The translations under genes and the position numbers were made by a program. Of a stretch of DNA of 64,000 bases, positions 23,774 through 32,397 are shown one piece after another. This stretch comes from Sporolactobacillus putidus. Its GTDB lineage: Bacteria > Bacillota > Bacilli > Bacillales > Sporolactobacillaceae. The notes below the pieces were generated by a model. It made no database searches, had not been told where the DNA came from, and saw nothing but the letters and a program-made list of their open reading frames with translations. Every line of letters begins with the position of its first letter. Positions within the stretch are counted from its first letter, which is position 1. The stretch is taken from the NCBI RefSeq assembly GCF_014647035.1, contig NZ_BMOK01000005.1, forward strand, positions 1 to 64,000, in the 5' to 3' direction.

Positions 23774-25030
23774 TCAGTGTACATGCAGTTTTTGGAGCTG
23801 TTTCCGGCGCCATTTGTGTTCTGCTCTGGCGGTTTCCAGCCCCGGCGCGTGGAGTGTCAGGGCGACAATACACGCGATGCTGCACAGGAAGGCGATCAGC
23901 CGGAAGGTCGGCACAAATCCGCCAAGCAGTCCTGAGATAAACGATGCCGACAGGCCGCCCAGTCCGAAGCCCTGATAGACGATGCCGTAGTTCTGGCTCT
24001 GATTTTTCAGGCCGAAGAATTCGGAGACGATGGTCGGGAAAATGGTGATATTTCCTCCGAAACAGAACGCGACTCCGGAGACGCAGATGAAGAACAGCGG
24101 ATAGCTTAACGCGGCGCTGCTGAGCGTGACCGCCGCGGCCGCGGTGACGAGCAATGCGGCGGCGACGACTTTCAGGCGATCGCAATGATCGGAAAGCGCA
24201 CCGAGAACCAGCCGGCCCGCGGTATTAAACAGCGCTACCAGGGCAACCGCATTGGCCGCTGTTGCCGCATCCAGCCGGGCCAGGCTCGTGCCGATGTTCG
24301 CAACGCTCCCGATCATATACAGCCCGCTCATGCAGGCGGTGAACAGAACGAAGAATAACAGATAGGCTTGTTTTGTTTTCAGCATTTCACCGACAACAAA
24401 ATCGTGCTGCGGTGCTGCCGCCCGGCTCGAATCTTTTTTCGCCGCGATCAACGGTGCCTTTCTGATCAGAAGCAGCCCGCCGCCGATCATGGCAAACGAA
24501 ATGACGCCCCAATAGAAGAAAGTCTGGAAAACGCCGACCGTTTGAATCAGAAAAGCCAGCACATATTTAAACAGCACACTGCCAATACCGTAAGCGCCGA
24601 TCGCGATTCCGGACACCAGCCCTTTCCGCTCCGGAAACCACTGAATCGCATTTGACAGGGTGGTCATGTAGGCAATGCCGTTCGACGCGCCGACAAGAAT
24701 ACCGGCAGCGATATACAGCATCCAGAGCGCAGAAGCCAGCGAGCTCAGCGCCAGCCCGGTTCCCATGCCGATGGCGGAAAGGATGAGCAGCCCGCGGATA
24801 CCGAATTTCTCCTGAATTTTACTTGCTGATAACGTCGACAGGCTCAGCGCGAAACTCATGATCGAAAAAGTTGTCGCGACGGCGCCGACATTCCAGCCGA
24901 ATTTATCGCCCAGCGGCTGATTAAACAGACTCCATGTATAAATGGTCCCAAGCCCTATCATGACGATGACCGTTCCCGCAAGAATCGGCCAGCGAACGGT
25001 TTTTTTGCTTGTTCCTCCTGCAGTCGTCAT
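23774..25030 (-). CDS. OFA-family MFS transporter (YhjX-like)
   Basis: This 418-residue protein has 12 helices of the oxalate/formate antiporter family; the N-terminal G-x-I-Y-T-W-S-L-F and the helix-5 region G-I-A-I-G-A-Y-G-I-G-S-V are typical. E. coli YhjX of this family is a pyruvate transporter induced by the YpdA/YpdB system. Here the transporter follows a YpdAB/LytST-like pair on the same strand with LytTR-type repeats in the 128-bp gap, so the same logic is likely. GGGGAG precedes the ATG. Pyruvate as substrate is an inference from context. Confidence 0.85.
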   Translation of the reverse strand: MTTAGGTSKKTVRWPILAGTVIVMIGLGTIYTWSLFNQPLGDKFGWNVGAVATTFSIMSFALSLSTLSASKIQEKFGIRGLLILSAIGMGTGLALSSLASALWMLYIAAGILVGASNGIAYMTTLSNAIQWFPERKGLVSGIAIGAYGIGSVLFKYVLAFLIQTVGVFQTFFYWGVISFAMIGGGLLLIRKAPLIAAKKDSSRAAAPQHDFVVGEMLKTKQAYLLFFVLFTACMSGLYMIGSVANIGTSLARLDAATAANAVALVALFNTAGRLVLGALSDHCDRLKVVAAALLVTAAAAVTLSSAALSYPLFFICVSGVAFCFGGNITIFPTIVSEFFGLKNQSQNYGIVYQGFGLGGLSASFISGLLGGFVPTFRLIAFLCSIACIVALTLHAPGLETARAEHKWRRKQLQKLHVH

Positions 25031-25088
25031 TTTAATCTCCCCTTAATTTCAAGTATAAAAGGTGGTTGATTAATTCCCTAACACCTAA

Positions 25089-25155
25089 AGTATACCGGGG
25101 AGACCCGCATATGAAACGCTTTCATCATCAGATGGCATGAACCGGGCATGAACGG
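25089..25155 (-). promoter_or_regulatory. LytTR-type activator sites and OFA promoter
   Basis: On the minus strand two direct repeats, CCGTTCATGCC and CGGTTCATGCC, lie 11 bp apart (complement of 25134-25155). A related GCGTTTCAT (complement of about 25113-25121) abuts a promoter with TTTCAT, 16 bp, TATACT (complement of 25089-25094). GTTCAT-like repeats upstream of a poor -35 are what LytTR-domain regulators recognise. Confidence 0.5.
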
Positions 25156-25158
25156 CGG

Positions 25159-25899
25159 TCAGAGATGCATGAGCTGCCTGAAATCCTTCATGTTGCTTCG
25201 GCTGACCGGGATTTCCGCGTCACAATCCTCAAGCCGGAGCAGATAAGTCTGATTAAACCATTGAACGATTTCATGGATTTTGGACAGGTTGACGACATAA
25301 GAGCGGTGGCAGCGGAAGAATTGATTCTTCGGCAGTTTTTTGTAAAAATCCGAAATGCTCTCATGGATCGTATAACATTCCATTTTTGTGTGCACGTCAG
25401 TCACTTTTTCCCTCGCTTCCGCGTAGTAAATGTCGTCCACATCCGTCACGATGATTTTTTCATCTTTTTTCAGATTGATCCGGGTCGTCTTTTGCGCACC
25501 CTCCGCCGGTTTTGTCGCTTCGGCAGGCTGGTGATCGCGCCGATACGCGGCTTCCAGTTTCTTAAGCACACTTGCGATCCGCTTCTCATCATAAGGTTTC
25601 AATATATAGTCGAACGCGTCCAGCTCAAAGGCCTGGGCGGCGTGTTTTTCATACGCGGTTGTAAAAATGATGTACGGTTTCTTCGTGAACTTGCTAATAT
25701 TGCCGGCCAGCAGCATGCCGTCCAGAGACGGAATGTTGATGTCCAGAAAGAGGACATCCGTCTCGTTTTCCTGCAAAAACTTCAGCACATCCAGCCCGTC
25801 GCTGAACGTATCGGTAATCTCGATGGAACTGTAGGTTTCAATCAGAAACTGGAGTTCCTCCTTGGCCGGCAATTCGTCCTCTACAATGATGCCCTTCAT
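25159..25899 (-). CDS. LytTR-family response regulator
   Basis: A 246-residue protein. The receiver domain (1-120) has the acidic pair E-D at 7-8 and the phospho-acceptor Asp53 in L-F-L-D-I-N-I-P. A charged linker is followed by a C-terminal LytTR DNA-binding domain (about 145-246; F-F-R-C-H-R-S-Y-V-V-N-L-S-K-I). It abuts the sensor kinase gene, whose stop touches its start, and is of the YpdB/BtsR/LytR class. The direct repeats just beyond its stop codon, before the OFA gene, are its probable target. Confidence 0.92.
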   Translation of the reverse strand: MKGIIVEDELPAKEELQFLIETYSSIEITDTFSDGLDVLKFLQENETDVLFLDINIPSLDGMLLAGNISKFTKKPYIIFTTAYEKHAAQAFELDAFDYILKPYDEKRIASVLKKLEAAYRRDHQPAEATKPAEGAQKTTRINLKKDEKIIVTDVDDIYYAEAREKVTDVHTKMECYTIHESISDFYKKLPKNQFFRCHRSYVVNLSKIHEIVQWFNQTYLLRLEDCDAEIPVSRSNMKDFRQLMHL

Positions 25900-27561
25900 T
25901 TATTCCGCCCTCTCGATATCGAAATAGACCTCGGTGCCCGGGGACAGCCGCCGGATCACCAGCCCTTTACCGTAAATCAGTTTGACCCGCTGATGCACAT
26001 TGTACAGACCGATTTTTTTCTCAGACACATTATCCTTATATACATCGTCGATAATTTTACGGTCGATGCCCGGTCCTGTGTCCGAGACACTGATGCGGAC
26101 CTTGTCTCCCAGGTCTTTCACAGAAATGGAGACCAGCCCGGGCTCTTTCGACTTTAAAATGCCGTGCTTAATCGCGTTTTCAACGAGCGGCTGAAGAATC
26201 AGGCTCGGAATCTTTACATCTTTGGCGTCCATATCATACCGGACATTGACACGGTCGCCGAACCGGGCCTGTTCGATCGCGACGTAATCCTTGACCTGCT
26301 CGATTTCTTTGTGAATATCAATTCGTTCGTCCGTGAGCTCCAGATTATAACGCATATAACCGGACAGATTGATGATCAGCTCGCGCGCTTTGGCCGGGTT
26401 GGTCCGTGTCAGGGACGCGATTGTATTCAAAGCGTTAAACAGAAAATGCGGATTGATTTTCGTCTGCAGCGCCTTGACCTCCGCTTTATTCGCCGCTTCC
26501 TTCATCTGCTGGACGCGCGAGACTTCCATCAGCGTTGAAATGATCTGCGACAGGCCGATTGCCATCGTCTGCATGGAATGGGTCATGACGTAGGCCTTTT
26601 TAAAGTAAATTTTCAGCGTGCCCGTGACTTCATCATTCTCTTTCAACGGCATGATGAGCACGTCCTTCATGCCGGGGATATGATGCTCCGCCTCATAGTG
26701 GGCCACTGTGATCTTCCCGGTCCGGATCGCCTCTTTGGTGATGTCACTGACCACCCCGCCGCCGATGTGATACCGCTCTTCGCCGTACCCGACATAAGCC
26801 AGCACGTCCTTGGTATCCGTCATCGCCGTCGCGTCCGCATGAAGTTTCTCCTTAATGATCGTGCAGATAGTTTTCAGCGACTCGCTGTTGATGTTCCGGA
26901 AATAGGGCAGGGTCTGATTGGCGATATCGAGCGACAGCTTCGCCTGCCGCGACGCGATTCGCTCCCGCTCGCCTTCCACACTCTGGACGAGCAGGACAAT
27001 CAAGCCGATGTTCAGATCCCCGGCGATCATCGGGAACGCAATCTGCGACACGATGGTCCAGCCGACAGCGAATGTACGGGTCATCAGCAGAATCAGGATC
27101 ATCGTCAGGGCCTCACAGGTCATGCCGGTGATGATTCCGTAGATCCAGCGCAAGGATTTTTTCACCTTTTTATGGATCAGCCCGGAAACGACACCGGCCA
27201 CCGCGCTGGAAATAAAACAGGGCACACTGGTCACGCCGCCGATATCAATCAGGTAGCGATGCAGCCCGGAAACGAGCCCGGTGATTGTTCCGGCCACCGG
27301 GCCGAACAAAATCCCGCTGGAGACAATCGTCACAATCCGGATGTTAACAAGCGACCCGTCCACCGGAATCCCCGAATACGAACTGAACACCGCGAACAAG
27401 GTAAAGACCGCCGTAATCACCGTCAGTTCAAACGGCGAATGATTCTCCCGCTGGAGAATTTCCTTAAACCGGGGAATCCGTGTCAGCAAAAACAGAATCG
27501 TCAGCAGCAAAGCCGCTCGTTCACACATGCGAAACAGCATATCAAATGAAGATGTCATCAT
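25900..27561 (-). CDS. LytS/YpdA-like sensor histidine kinase
   Basis: A 553-residue sensor with about six N-terminal helices (residues 10-195) of the 5TMR-LYT type (N-I-R-I-V-T-I-V-S-S-G-I-L-F-G-P-V-A-G), a GAF-like domain (about 225-345), and a His kinase core of the LytS class. The phospho-His is His372 in I-N-P-H-F-L-F-N-A-L-N. The ATPase N box is P-L-V-E-N-A-I-K-H-G, and G-x-G is D-T-G-P-G-I. AAGAAGG precedes ATG 27561. With the LytTR regulator it forms a complete system. LytS-type sensors of this branch respond to pyruvate in E. coli (YpdA) and B. subtilis (LytS). Confidence 0.92.
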   Translation of the reverse strand: MMTSSFDMLFRMCERAALLLTILFLLTRIPRFKEILQRENHSPFELTVITAVFTLFAVFSSYSGIPVDGSLVNIRIVTIVSSGILFGPVAGTITGLVSGLHRYLIDIGGVTSVPCFISSAVAGVVSGLIHKKVKKSLRWIYGIITGMTCEALTMILILLMTRTFAVGWTIVSQIAFPMIAGDLNIGLIVLLVQSVEGERERIASRQAKLSLDIANQTLPYFRNINSESLKTICTIIKEKLHADATAMTDTKDVLAYVGYGEERYHIGGGVVSDITKEAIRTGKITVAHYEAEHHIPGMKDVLIMPLKENDEVTGTLKIYFKKAYVMTHSMQTMAIGLSQIISTLMEVSRVQQMKEAANKAEVKALQTKINPHFLFNALNTIASLTRTNPAKARELIINLSGYMRYNLELTDERIDIHKEIEQVKDYVAIEQARFGDRVNVRYDMDAKDVKIPSLILQPLVENAIKHGILKSKEPGLVSISVKDLGDKVRISVSDTGPGIDRKIIDDVYKDNVSEKKIGLYNVHQRVKLIYGKGLVIRRLSPGTEVYFDIERAE

Positions 27562-27943
27562 GGTTACCTTCTTAATGTCCCGAAGATCAGATCCATAAAA
27601 AGATGGAAAAACTGCAGTTCAAAACAAGCCGGCTTATTATAAACCGGGCATCCATTCGACTGCTATCCTCCATTAATTATAATTATTCGACACCGTTCCC
27701 TTCCATCCTTCAACGAGGTCGGTTTTCGATGAAGAAGAACCACTCTTACTTTTGGTACGTAATTGTTCAACAAGAGATATGTTCCAACAGGCATAACCCA
27801 CATGGATTACGTTACTGATTTAAATACCGTAAAATCGTGCAATCGTTTCGGGTGCTTATGCTTCCTGCCGATCAATCAAGCGTTTTTGTAAAGAATCAAT
27901 CCTCTCGGCTCGGTTTATACTAAGCGCCGAGGAGGTGAGGGAC
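27562..27943. other. Spacer upstream of the sensor kinase
   Basis: No gene is supported. A 29-codon ORF at 27728-27817 has no ribosome binding site. Before the DUF1540 gene, GAATC (about 27894) and TATACTA (27917-27923), 17-18 bp apart, loosely resemble a sporulation-type promoter, but the match is too weak to assign. Confidence 0.35.
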
Positions 27944-28099
27944 TTGGCTAAAGACGTGCTTTGTGAAGTGAACAACTGTACCTTTTGGGATACCGGAAAC
28001 AAGTGTGCTGCTGATGCCATTTATGTGGTCAGCCATAAGGGTAAACAGGCGTCCAATAGTGAAGAAACGGATTGCAAAACCTTTGAACAGACCAAATAA
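27944..28099 (+). CDS. DUF1540 small cysteine protein
   Basis: A 51-residue protein with four cysteines spaced C7..C12..C21..C45 (V-L-C-E-V-N-N-C-T-F-W and N-K-C-A-A-D-A-I). This is the DUF1540 pattern and probably binds a metal ion. GGAGGTGAG precedes a TTG start. DUF1540 proteins occur in spore-forming Bacillota, often as small sporulation-associated proteins. The exact role is unknown. A terminator follows. Confidence 0.8.
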   Translation: MAKDVLCEVNNCTFWDTGNKCAADAIYVVSHKGKQASNSEETDCKTFEQTK

Positions 28100-28502
28100 T
28101 TCTCGATGAGATTTTTTGCGGAATAGGTACAGGCAAGCTAAAAAGCGGGAGGGCGGCCATACACTCCCGCTTTTCCTTAAAATACAAAGTCAGTGCAGCT
28201 GTTTGTTCATGTTAAACCATTGAATCTCGCCGTGCTGCGAAGCGGCGATTCCTTGATTCACGTAGCCGCTTTTTTTCGTAAAAGGGAATCAGTTTTTTTT
28301 CGGCATGTCAGGGTTACGGTTAACCGATCGCTATGAATTTATTTAGTTTCCCCGGCGCCATCCTTTTGTGCCCTTTTTTGCAAAACCTGTAAATGCTCCC
28401 TTTGCTAAATCCGTGTTATTGTTTTGTTATCTTTTTGTTGATGCATTGTCAGGTTTTTCTTCTAGAATAAAGAAAGTTCAAGAAGGGAAGGTTGACGGTG
28501 CT
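28100..28502. other. Spacer before the FtsX permease
   Basis: Holds the DUF1540 terminator (28139-28175) and an imperfect hairpin around 28222-28250 (GAATCTCGCC against GGCGATTC). The ORF that reads into this region (from 28368) lacks a ribosome binding site before 28503, so I see no other gene. Confidence 0.5.
28139..28175 (+). terminator. Terminator after DUF1540 gene
   Basis: AAAAGCGGGAG and CTCCCGCTTTT form an 11-bp stem with a 12-base loop, followed by CC and more Ts; the stem carries its own A/T tracts. Confidence 0.8.
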
Positions 28503-30809
28503 ATGTGGATCCATAAGCTGCGAAAGAAGAAACTTCAGTTCACTCTTATAGGAGTTATCCTCTTTTTTGCCTCAGCGATTTTCAGTGCCTGCCTCATTTT
28601 CACTGTGGAAACAAGCAATTATGCGGCAGACTATTATTCAAAGAAAAATTCCCCTGATTTGTTTGTCAACATAAGCCGGGGAGCTCCGGCCAAGCAGCTG
28701 CTTGCTCAAGCGAGAAGCAACAAAGATTTTACGCATATTGCAACACTCGACGGCCGCAATGTCGCCGACAAGCTGATGTCCGGAGGCCGCGACATCACAC
28801 CGGGCTTTTTTTCCTTTTACGCCCTGCCAGACTACCGTTCGGTCTCATGGAAAATCACGCCTCAGACAGGAACTATGAATAAAAAAGGGCCTGCGGCAGG
28901 CGAGATTTGGGTGCCCGGCGTTTTTGCCGACCAGAAAGGCATCAGGACCGGTGATAAAATCACCCTGCAGGGTGCCTCGAATAGGACGCTCACCGTTTCT
29001 GAAATCATTAACGATGCCACCTGCCCGTCAAGCATGTTCGGAATTTATCCCTTTTATGTCTCCCAGGCGACACTCTCCTCGTTAAAGGGCGGAAAACCCA
29101 CTGTCCTGCTCGCTATCAACTCGAAAACGGATTATTCCAGTGCGGAAACCTGGCTGCACAACCTGCCGCCCTCTATAACAAACGCCTTGTCGGGGACTTT
29201 CAATGTCTCGCAGCTGCTGCTCAGCTTTACCATGTTCACGCTCATCCTTGGCAGCATCGGCATGCTTTCCGCAATCCTGATTTTCGTGGTGTCGATTGTT
29301 ATTATCCGTTTTCTGATCAAAAACAATCTCATAAAGGAGTATCGCTCCATCGGAATTTATAAGGCGATGGGTTTCACAAACGGGCAGATCGCGGGCTTTT
29401 ATCTCAAGTGCTATGCACTCGTCGGCGCCGTCGGGCTTACGCTCGGATCGGCGGCGGGTCTGCCGCTCGGCTATGCTGTCGGAATAACGATTACGCGATA
29501 CATCGGAGGATTTCAACTTTCATTTATGTCTGTGCTGCTCTCTTCGGGGGGCGCTGCAGCGCTTTTCATCCTGCTGCTTTTATCTGTCTGGCACGCCCAC
29601 CGGCGCATCCGGCGTATTACGCCGGTGCAGGCCCTGCAGATCGGCCTGAGTTCCTCACCGAAAAAACTCAGACGCTCGGTGCTGCCTCACGCTTTTTCTC
29701 CGCTTGCAACGGCAATCAACGATGTGTGCAAACATCGTTCGTACAGCGTCATGTTTGTGCTGATTCTTACGGTCAGTTTTTATCTGAGCACCTTTTTTAT
29801 CAGCATCAACTACACCGTTGACCATATTGCGGAGAATTCGGATATTTGGTTCGGCATACCGCGTGCGGAGTATTATGTCAGCGGCAACCTTACCCCGGAA
29901 AAAATCGCCGCGATTCAACATGACCCGGCGGTTTTGAACAGCGTGTACGGCTCGCCGTTAACACCTGCCAGCATCAAAACCGAAAAGAACAGCTACGGCG
30001 CAAACTTTAATGACAGCTCTGTCATCAGCTGGAACCATTTATCGGACAGGAACTTTTTCAACGCCAGCAAAATCGGGCGCCCGCCGAAATACGCGAATGA
30101 GATCGCCGTAAGCAGCGGCTCCATTAAAGGCTCTTCCCTCAGCGTCGGAGATTACGTGACATTGACCATAGGCAACAGCAAAAAATCCTATCTTGTCACC
30201 GGCATTTATGACAATATGATGCACGCGAGCAAAACGATCGAAATGAGCAACCAGTCGCTGAAAGAGACGGGTCTTCCCTACCGGCCGGGCATGGTGGCCG
30301 TTAAGCTCAAAAGCGGAGCGGACTATGCCGCCTTCGCCGCACGTATGAAGCATGATCTTGGTCTCACCGCGGATCGAACGCCGAAGGACGTGCAGGATTC
30401 GATCACAGGTGTCGAAGAGATCATGAATCCGGTAACGATCATGCTCGTTGCGGTTTTTATCACCTTCAGCCTGCTTAATATTCTCAACCTGCTGCTGACC
30501 ACGCAGCTCGACAATCGCCGAAAGTTCGGCATCCTCAAGGCGATGGGCTTCACAACCGCCTATATCAGCATGCAAAATCTGTTCAAGACCCTGCTGCTGT
30601 CACTGCTCAGCGCTGCGTTTGCCGTCGCGCTGCATCTGACGCTTTCACCCTTAATGTTTTACTCAATGATGGGTATCCCTGCGCTTGTGAACAGCCCGCA
30701 GGAATTAATCATTCTCATCGGATCGATTTTCGCAGGCATACTTGCGCTGACACTGCTCTTCTGCATTCCGCTGCGCAAGATTTCACCGGTTGAGCTGATG
30801 GAGGAATAG
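28503..30809 (+). CDS. FtsX-like ABC transporter permease
   Basis: A 768-residue permease with two MacB/FtsX units: helix 1 (about 13-33), an extracytoplasmic domain, three helices (about 225-390), a central helix near 445 beginning a second extracytoplasmic region, and three C-terminal helices (about 655-760). This layout is typical for exporters or resistance pumps of antimicrobial peptides. ATG 28503 is chosen by AGAAGGGAAGG upstream. ATPase, response regulator and kinase genes follow on the same strand. The DNA is clearly more GC-rich than the flanks. Confidence 0.87.
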   Translation: MWIHKLRKKKLQFTLIGVILFFASAIFSACLIFTVETSNYAADYYSKKNSPDLFVNISRGAPAKQLLAQARSNKDFTHIATLDGRNVADKLMSGGRDITPGFFSFYALPDYRSVSWKITPQTGTMNKKGPAAGEIWVPGVFADQKGIRTGDKITLQGASNRTLTVSEIINDATCPSSMFGIYPFYVSQATLSSLKGGKPTVLLAINSKTDYSSAETWLHNLPPSITNALSGTFNVSQLLLSFTMFTLILGSIGMLSAILIFVVSIVIIRFLIKNNLIKEYRSIGIYKAMGFTNGQIAGFYLKCYALVGAVGLTLGSAAGLPLGYAVGITITRYIGGFQLSFMSVLLSSGGAAALFILLLLSVWHAHRRIRRITPVQALQIGLSSSPKKLRRSVLPHAFSPLATAINDVCKHRSYSVMFVLILTVSFYLSTFFISINYTVDHIAENSDIWFGIPRAEYYVSGNLTPEKIAAIQHDPAVLNSVYGSPLTPASIKTEKNSYGANFNDSSVISWNHLSDRNFFNASKIGRPPKYANEIAVSSGSIKGSSLSVGDYVTLTIGNSKKSYLVTGIYDNMMHASKTIEMSNQSLKETGLPYRPGMVAVKLKSGADYAAFAARMKHDLGLTADRTPKDVQDSITGVEEIMNPVTIMLVAVFITFSLLNILNLLLTTQLDNRRKFGILKAMGFTTAYISMQNLFKTLLLSLLSAAFAVALHLTLSPLMFYSMMGIPALVNSPQELIILIGSIFAGILALTLLFCIPLRKISPVELMEE

Positions 30810-30880
30810 AGTGCGGGATTGAGGAGGAAAACGGAAGGTATTTCGAATACGAATACATTGCAAGTATGGAGGGCTCACAT

Positions 30881-31636
30881 ATGAAAAAGGCCATTGTCAA
30901 AACAGATAAACTATGCAAAAGCTATATCCTCGGCAAGAACGGCGTCAACGTGCTCAAAAATCTGAACCTCGAAATCTTCAAGGGGGATTTCACCGTCATC
31001 ATGGGGCCGAGCGGAAGCGGAAAGTCCACGCTTTTATACGCGCTTTCCACAATGGACAGGCCGACGAGCGGCACGGTAGAGATTTTGGGCCGCAATATCG
31101 CGCGGATTCCGGACAAGGAGATTCCCGCCATCCGCAAAAAGGATATCTCTTTCGTATTCCAGAGCGCCAACCTGCTTCCTGATCTGACGGCGTTTGAAAA
31201 TGTTGCCTTCTGCGGTTATGGCGGTGCGCCCAAGGCACAGGTCAACGAGAAAACAAAGGCGCTTTTAACCCGTTTCGGTCTTGCCGCGGAACGCGACAAA
31301 TACCCTTCGGAGATGTCCGGTGGGCAGCAGCAGCGCGTTGCCATTGCGCGCGCCCTTATCGGTAAGCCCCAGGTTATATTCTGCGATGAGCCGACGGGCG
31401 CGCTCAATTCTGCCGCCGGGCTTGAGGTGCTCGATATTCTTTCACAGCTTGTGCAGGCCGGGCAGTCCATTGTGATGGTGACGCACGACCTCAAGGCCGC
31501 GGCACGTGCCTCGCGTCTTGTCTACCTTTCGGACGGTCGCATTGAAGGCGACCTGCTCCTCGGAAGCTATGATAAAAATGAGCAGGTCAGGCGTGAAGAA
31601 ACTATTTTCGCCTTTTTACAGCAGCACGGCTGGTGA
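30881..31636 (+). CDS. ABC transporter ATPase, MacB/BceA type
   Basis: A 251-residue ATP-binding subunit with Walker A G-P-S-G-S-G-K-S (about 44-51), Q-loop F-Q-S-A-N-L-L, signature M-S-G-G-Q-Q-Q-R, Walker [12 protein letters not shown] and H-loop V-T-H-D. The Walker B to D-loop wording D-E-P-T-G-A-L is typical of FtsX partners. GGAGGG is ten bases before ATG 30881. It should energise the preceding permease. Confidence 0.93.
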   Translation: MKKAIVKTDKLCKSYILGKNGVNVLKNLNLEIFKGDFTVIMGPSGSGKSTLLYALSTMDRPTSGTVEILGRNIARIPDKEIPAIRKKDISFVFQSANLLPDLTAFENVAFCGYGGAPKAQVNEKTKALLTRFGLAAERDKYPSEMSGGQQQRVAIARALIGKPQVIFCDEPTGALNSAAGLEVLDILSQLVQAGQSIVMVTHDLKAAARASRLVYLSDGRIEGDLLLGSYDKNEQVRREETIFAFLQQHGW

Positions 31637-31704
31637 TTTACCGAACACCAATTGCTGCCTGGCAGCCTCTGTGAGACAATAAGGTCATCTGAGGAGGCGG
31701 TGGG

Positions 31705-32397
31705 ATGGCAAACGAAAAAGTGCTTGTTGTGGAAGATGACCTCGATCTTGCGGGAATTATGGAGGATTATCTGAAAAAAGAGGGATTTGCCGTGTGGCAT
31801 GCGTACGACGGCGAGTCGGCTGTTTCGGAGGCGCGCAATTTCGAACCCTCACTTGTTCTCCTCGACATCATGCTGCCGAAGATAGATGGTATCGAAGTCT
31901 GCCGGCAAATCCGGCAGGCTTCGTTTGTTCCCATCGTCATCATTTCCGCCAAAAGTTCCGATCTTGATAAGCTTGTTTCTCTCGGCGTGGGAGCCGACGA
32001 TTACCTCACTAAACCCTTTTCGCTGGTTGAACTGGTAGCCCGCGCAAAATCTCACATCCGCCGGTATGTGGCCTTCGGGGCGCGGCCGGCTGCGGGAGCG
32101 GGCGCGAGAATGACCTGCGGCACGCTGATTGTCGATCCGGCTTCTTTCACGGCATCGGTGAACGGTGAAACCTTGCCGCTTACGGCAAAAGAGTTCCGCC
32201 TGCTCGAATACTTCTGCGCACACCCATCGCAAGTGTTTTCCCGGGAGCAGCTGCTTACAGCCCTTTGGGGCACCGCGGATTATGTGGACCATAACACCGT
32301 GGCGGTGACCGTCGGCCGGCTGCGCGAAAAGCTCGCCAGGGCGAACGTGCAATACGTAAAAACCGTTTGGGGAGTGGGTTATAAATGGGAAAAGTGA
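31705..32397 (+). CDS. OmpR-family response regulator
   Basis: A 230-residue regulator with receiver domain (E-D-D at 10-12, phospho-Asp in L-L-D-I-M-L-P-K, Lys in T-K-P-F) and a C-terminal winged helix (Y-V-D-H-N-T-V-A-V-T-V-G-R-L-R-E-K-L). It overlaps the kinase gene by 13 bp, which implies coupling. Expected to induce the permease-ATPase genes in response to a peptide or envelope stress. Confidence 0.93.
   Translation: MANEKVLVVEDDLDLAGIMEDYLKKEGFAVWHAYDGESAVSEARNFEPSLVLLDIMLPKIDGIEVCRQIRQASFVPIVIISAKSSDLDKLVSLGVGADDYLTKPFSLVELVARAKSHIRRYVAFGARPAAGAGARMTCGTLIVDPASFTASVNGETLPLTAKEFRLLEYFCAHPSQVFSREQLLTALWGTADYVDHNTVAVTVGRLREKLARANVQYVKTVWGVGYKWEK

Noticed and set aside
25165-27549. Long plus-strand ORFs (about 330 and 323 codons) opposite the kinase and regulator genes
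   Set aside because: They are the complement of high-GC coding sequence, His/Arg/Gln-rich, with no family motifs. The minus-strand LytTR and LytS genes are unambiguous.
27720-27820. T-box or tyrosine recombinase fragment
   Set aside because: A GGTAC piece and a short ORF looked suggestive, but neither the T-box specifier and antiterminator nor any catalytic residues are visible.
29082-30575. Minus-strand ORFs inside the FtsX permease gene
   Set aside because: High GC makes chance frames; the permease and its three partner genes account for the strand.
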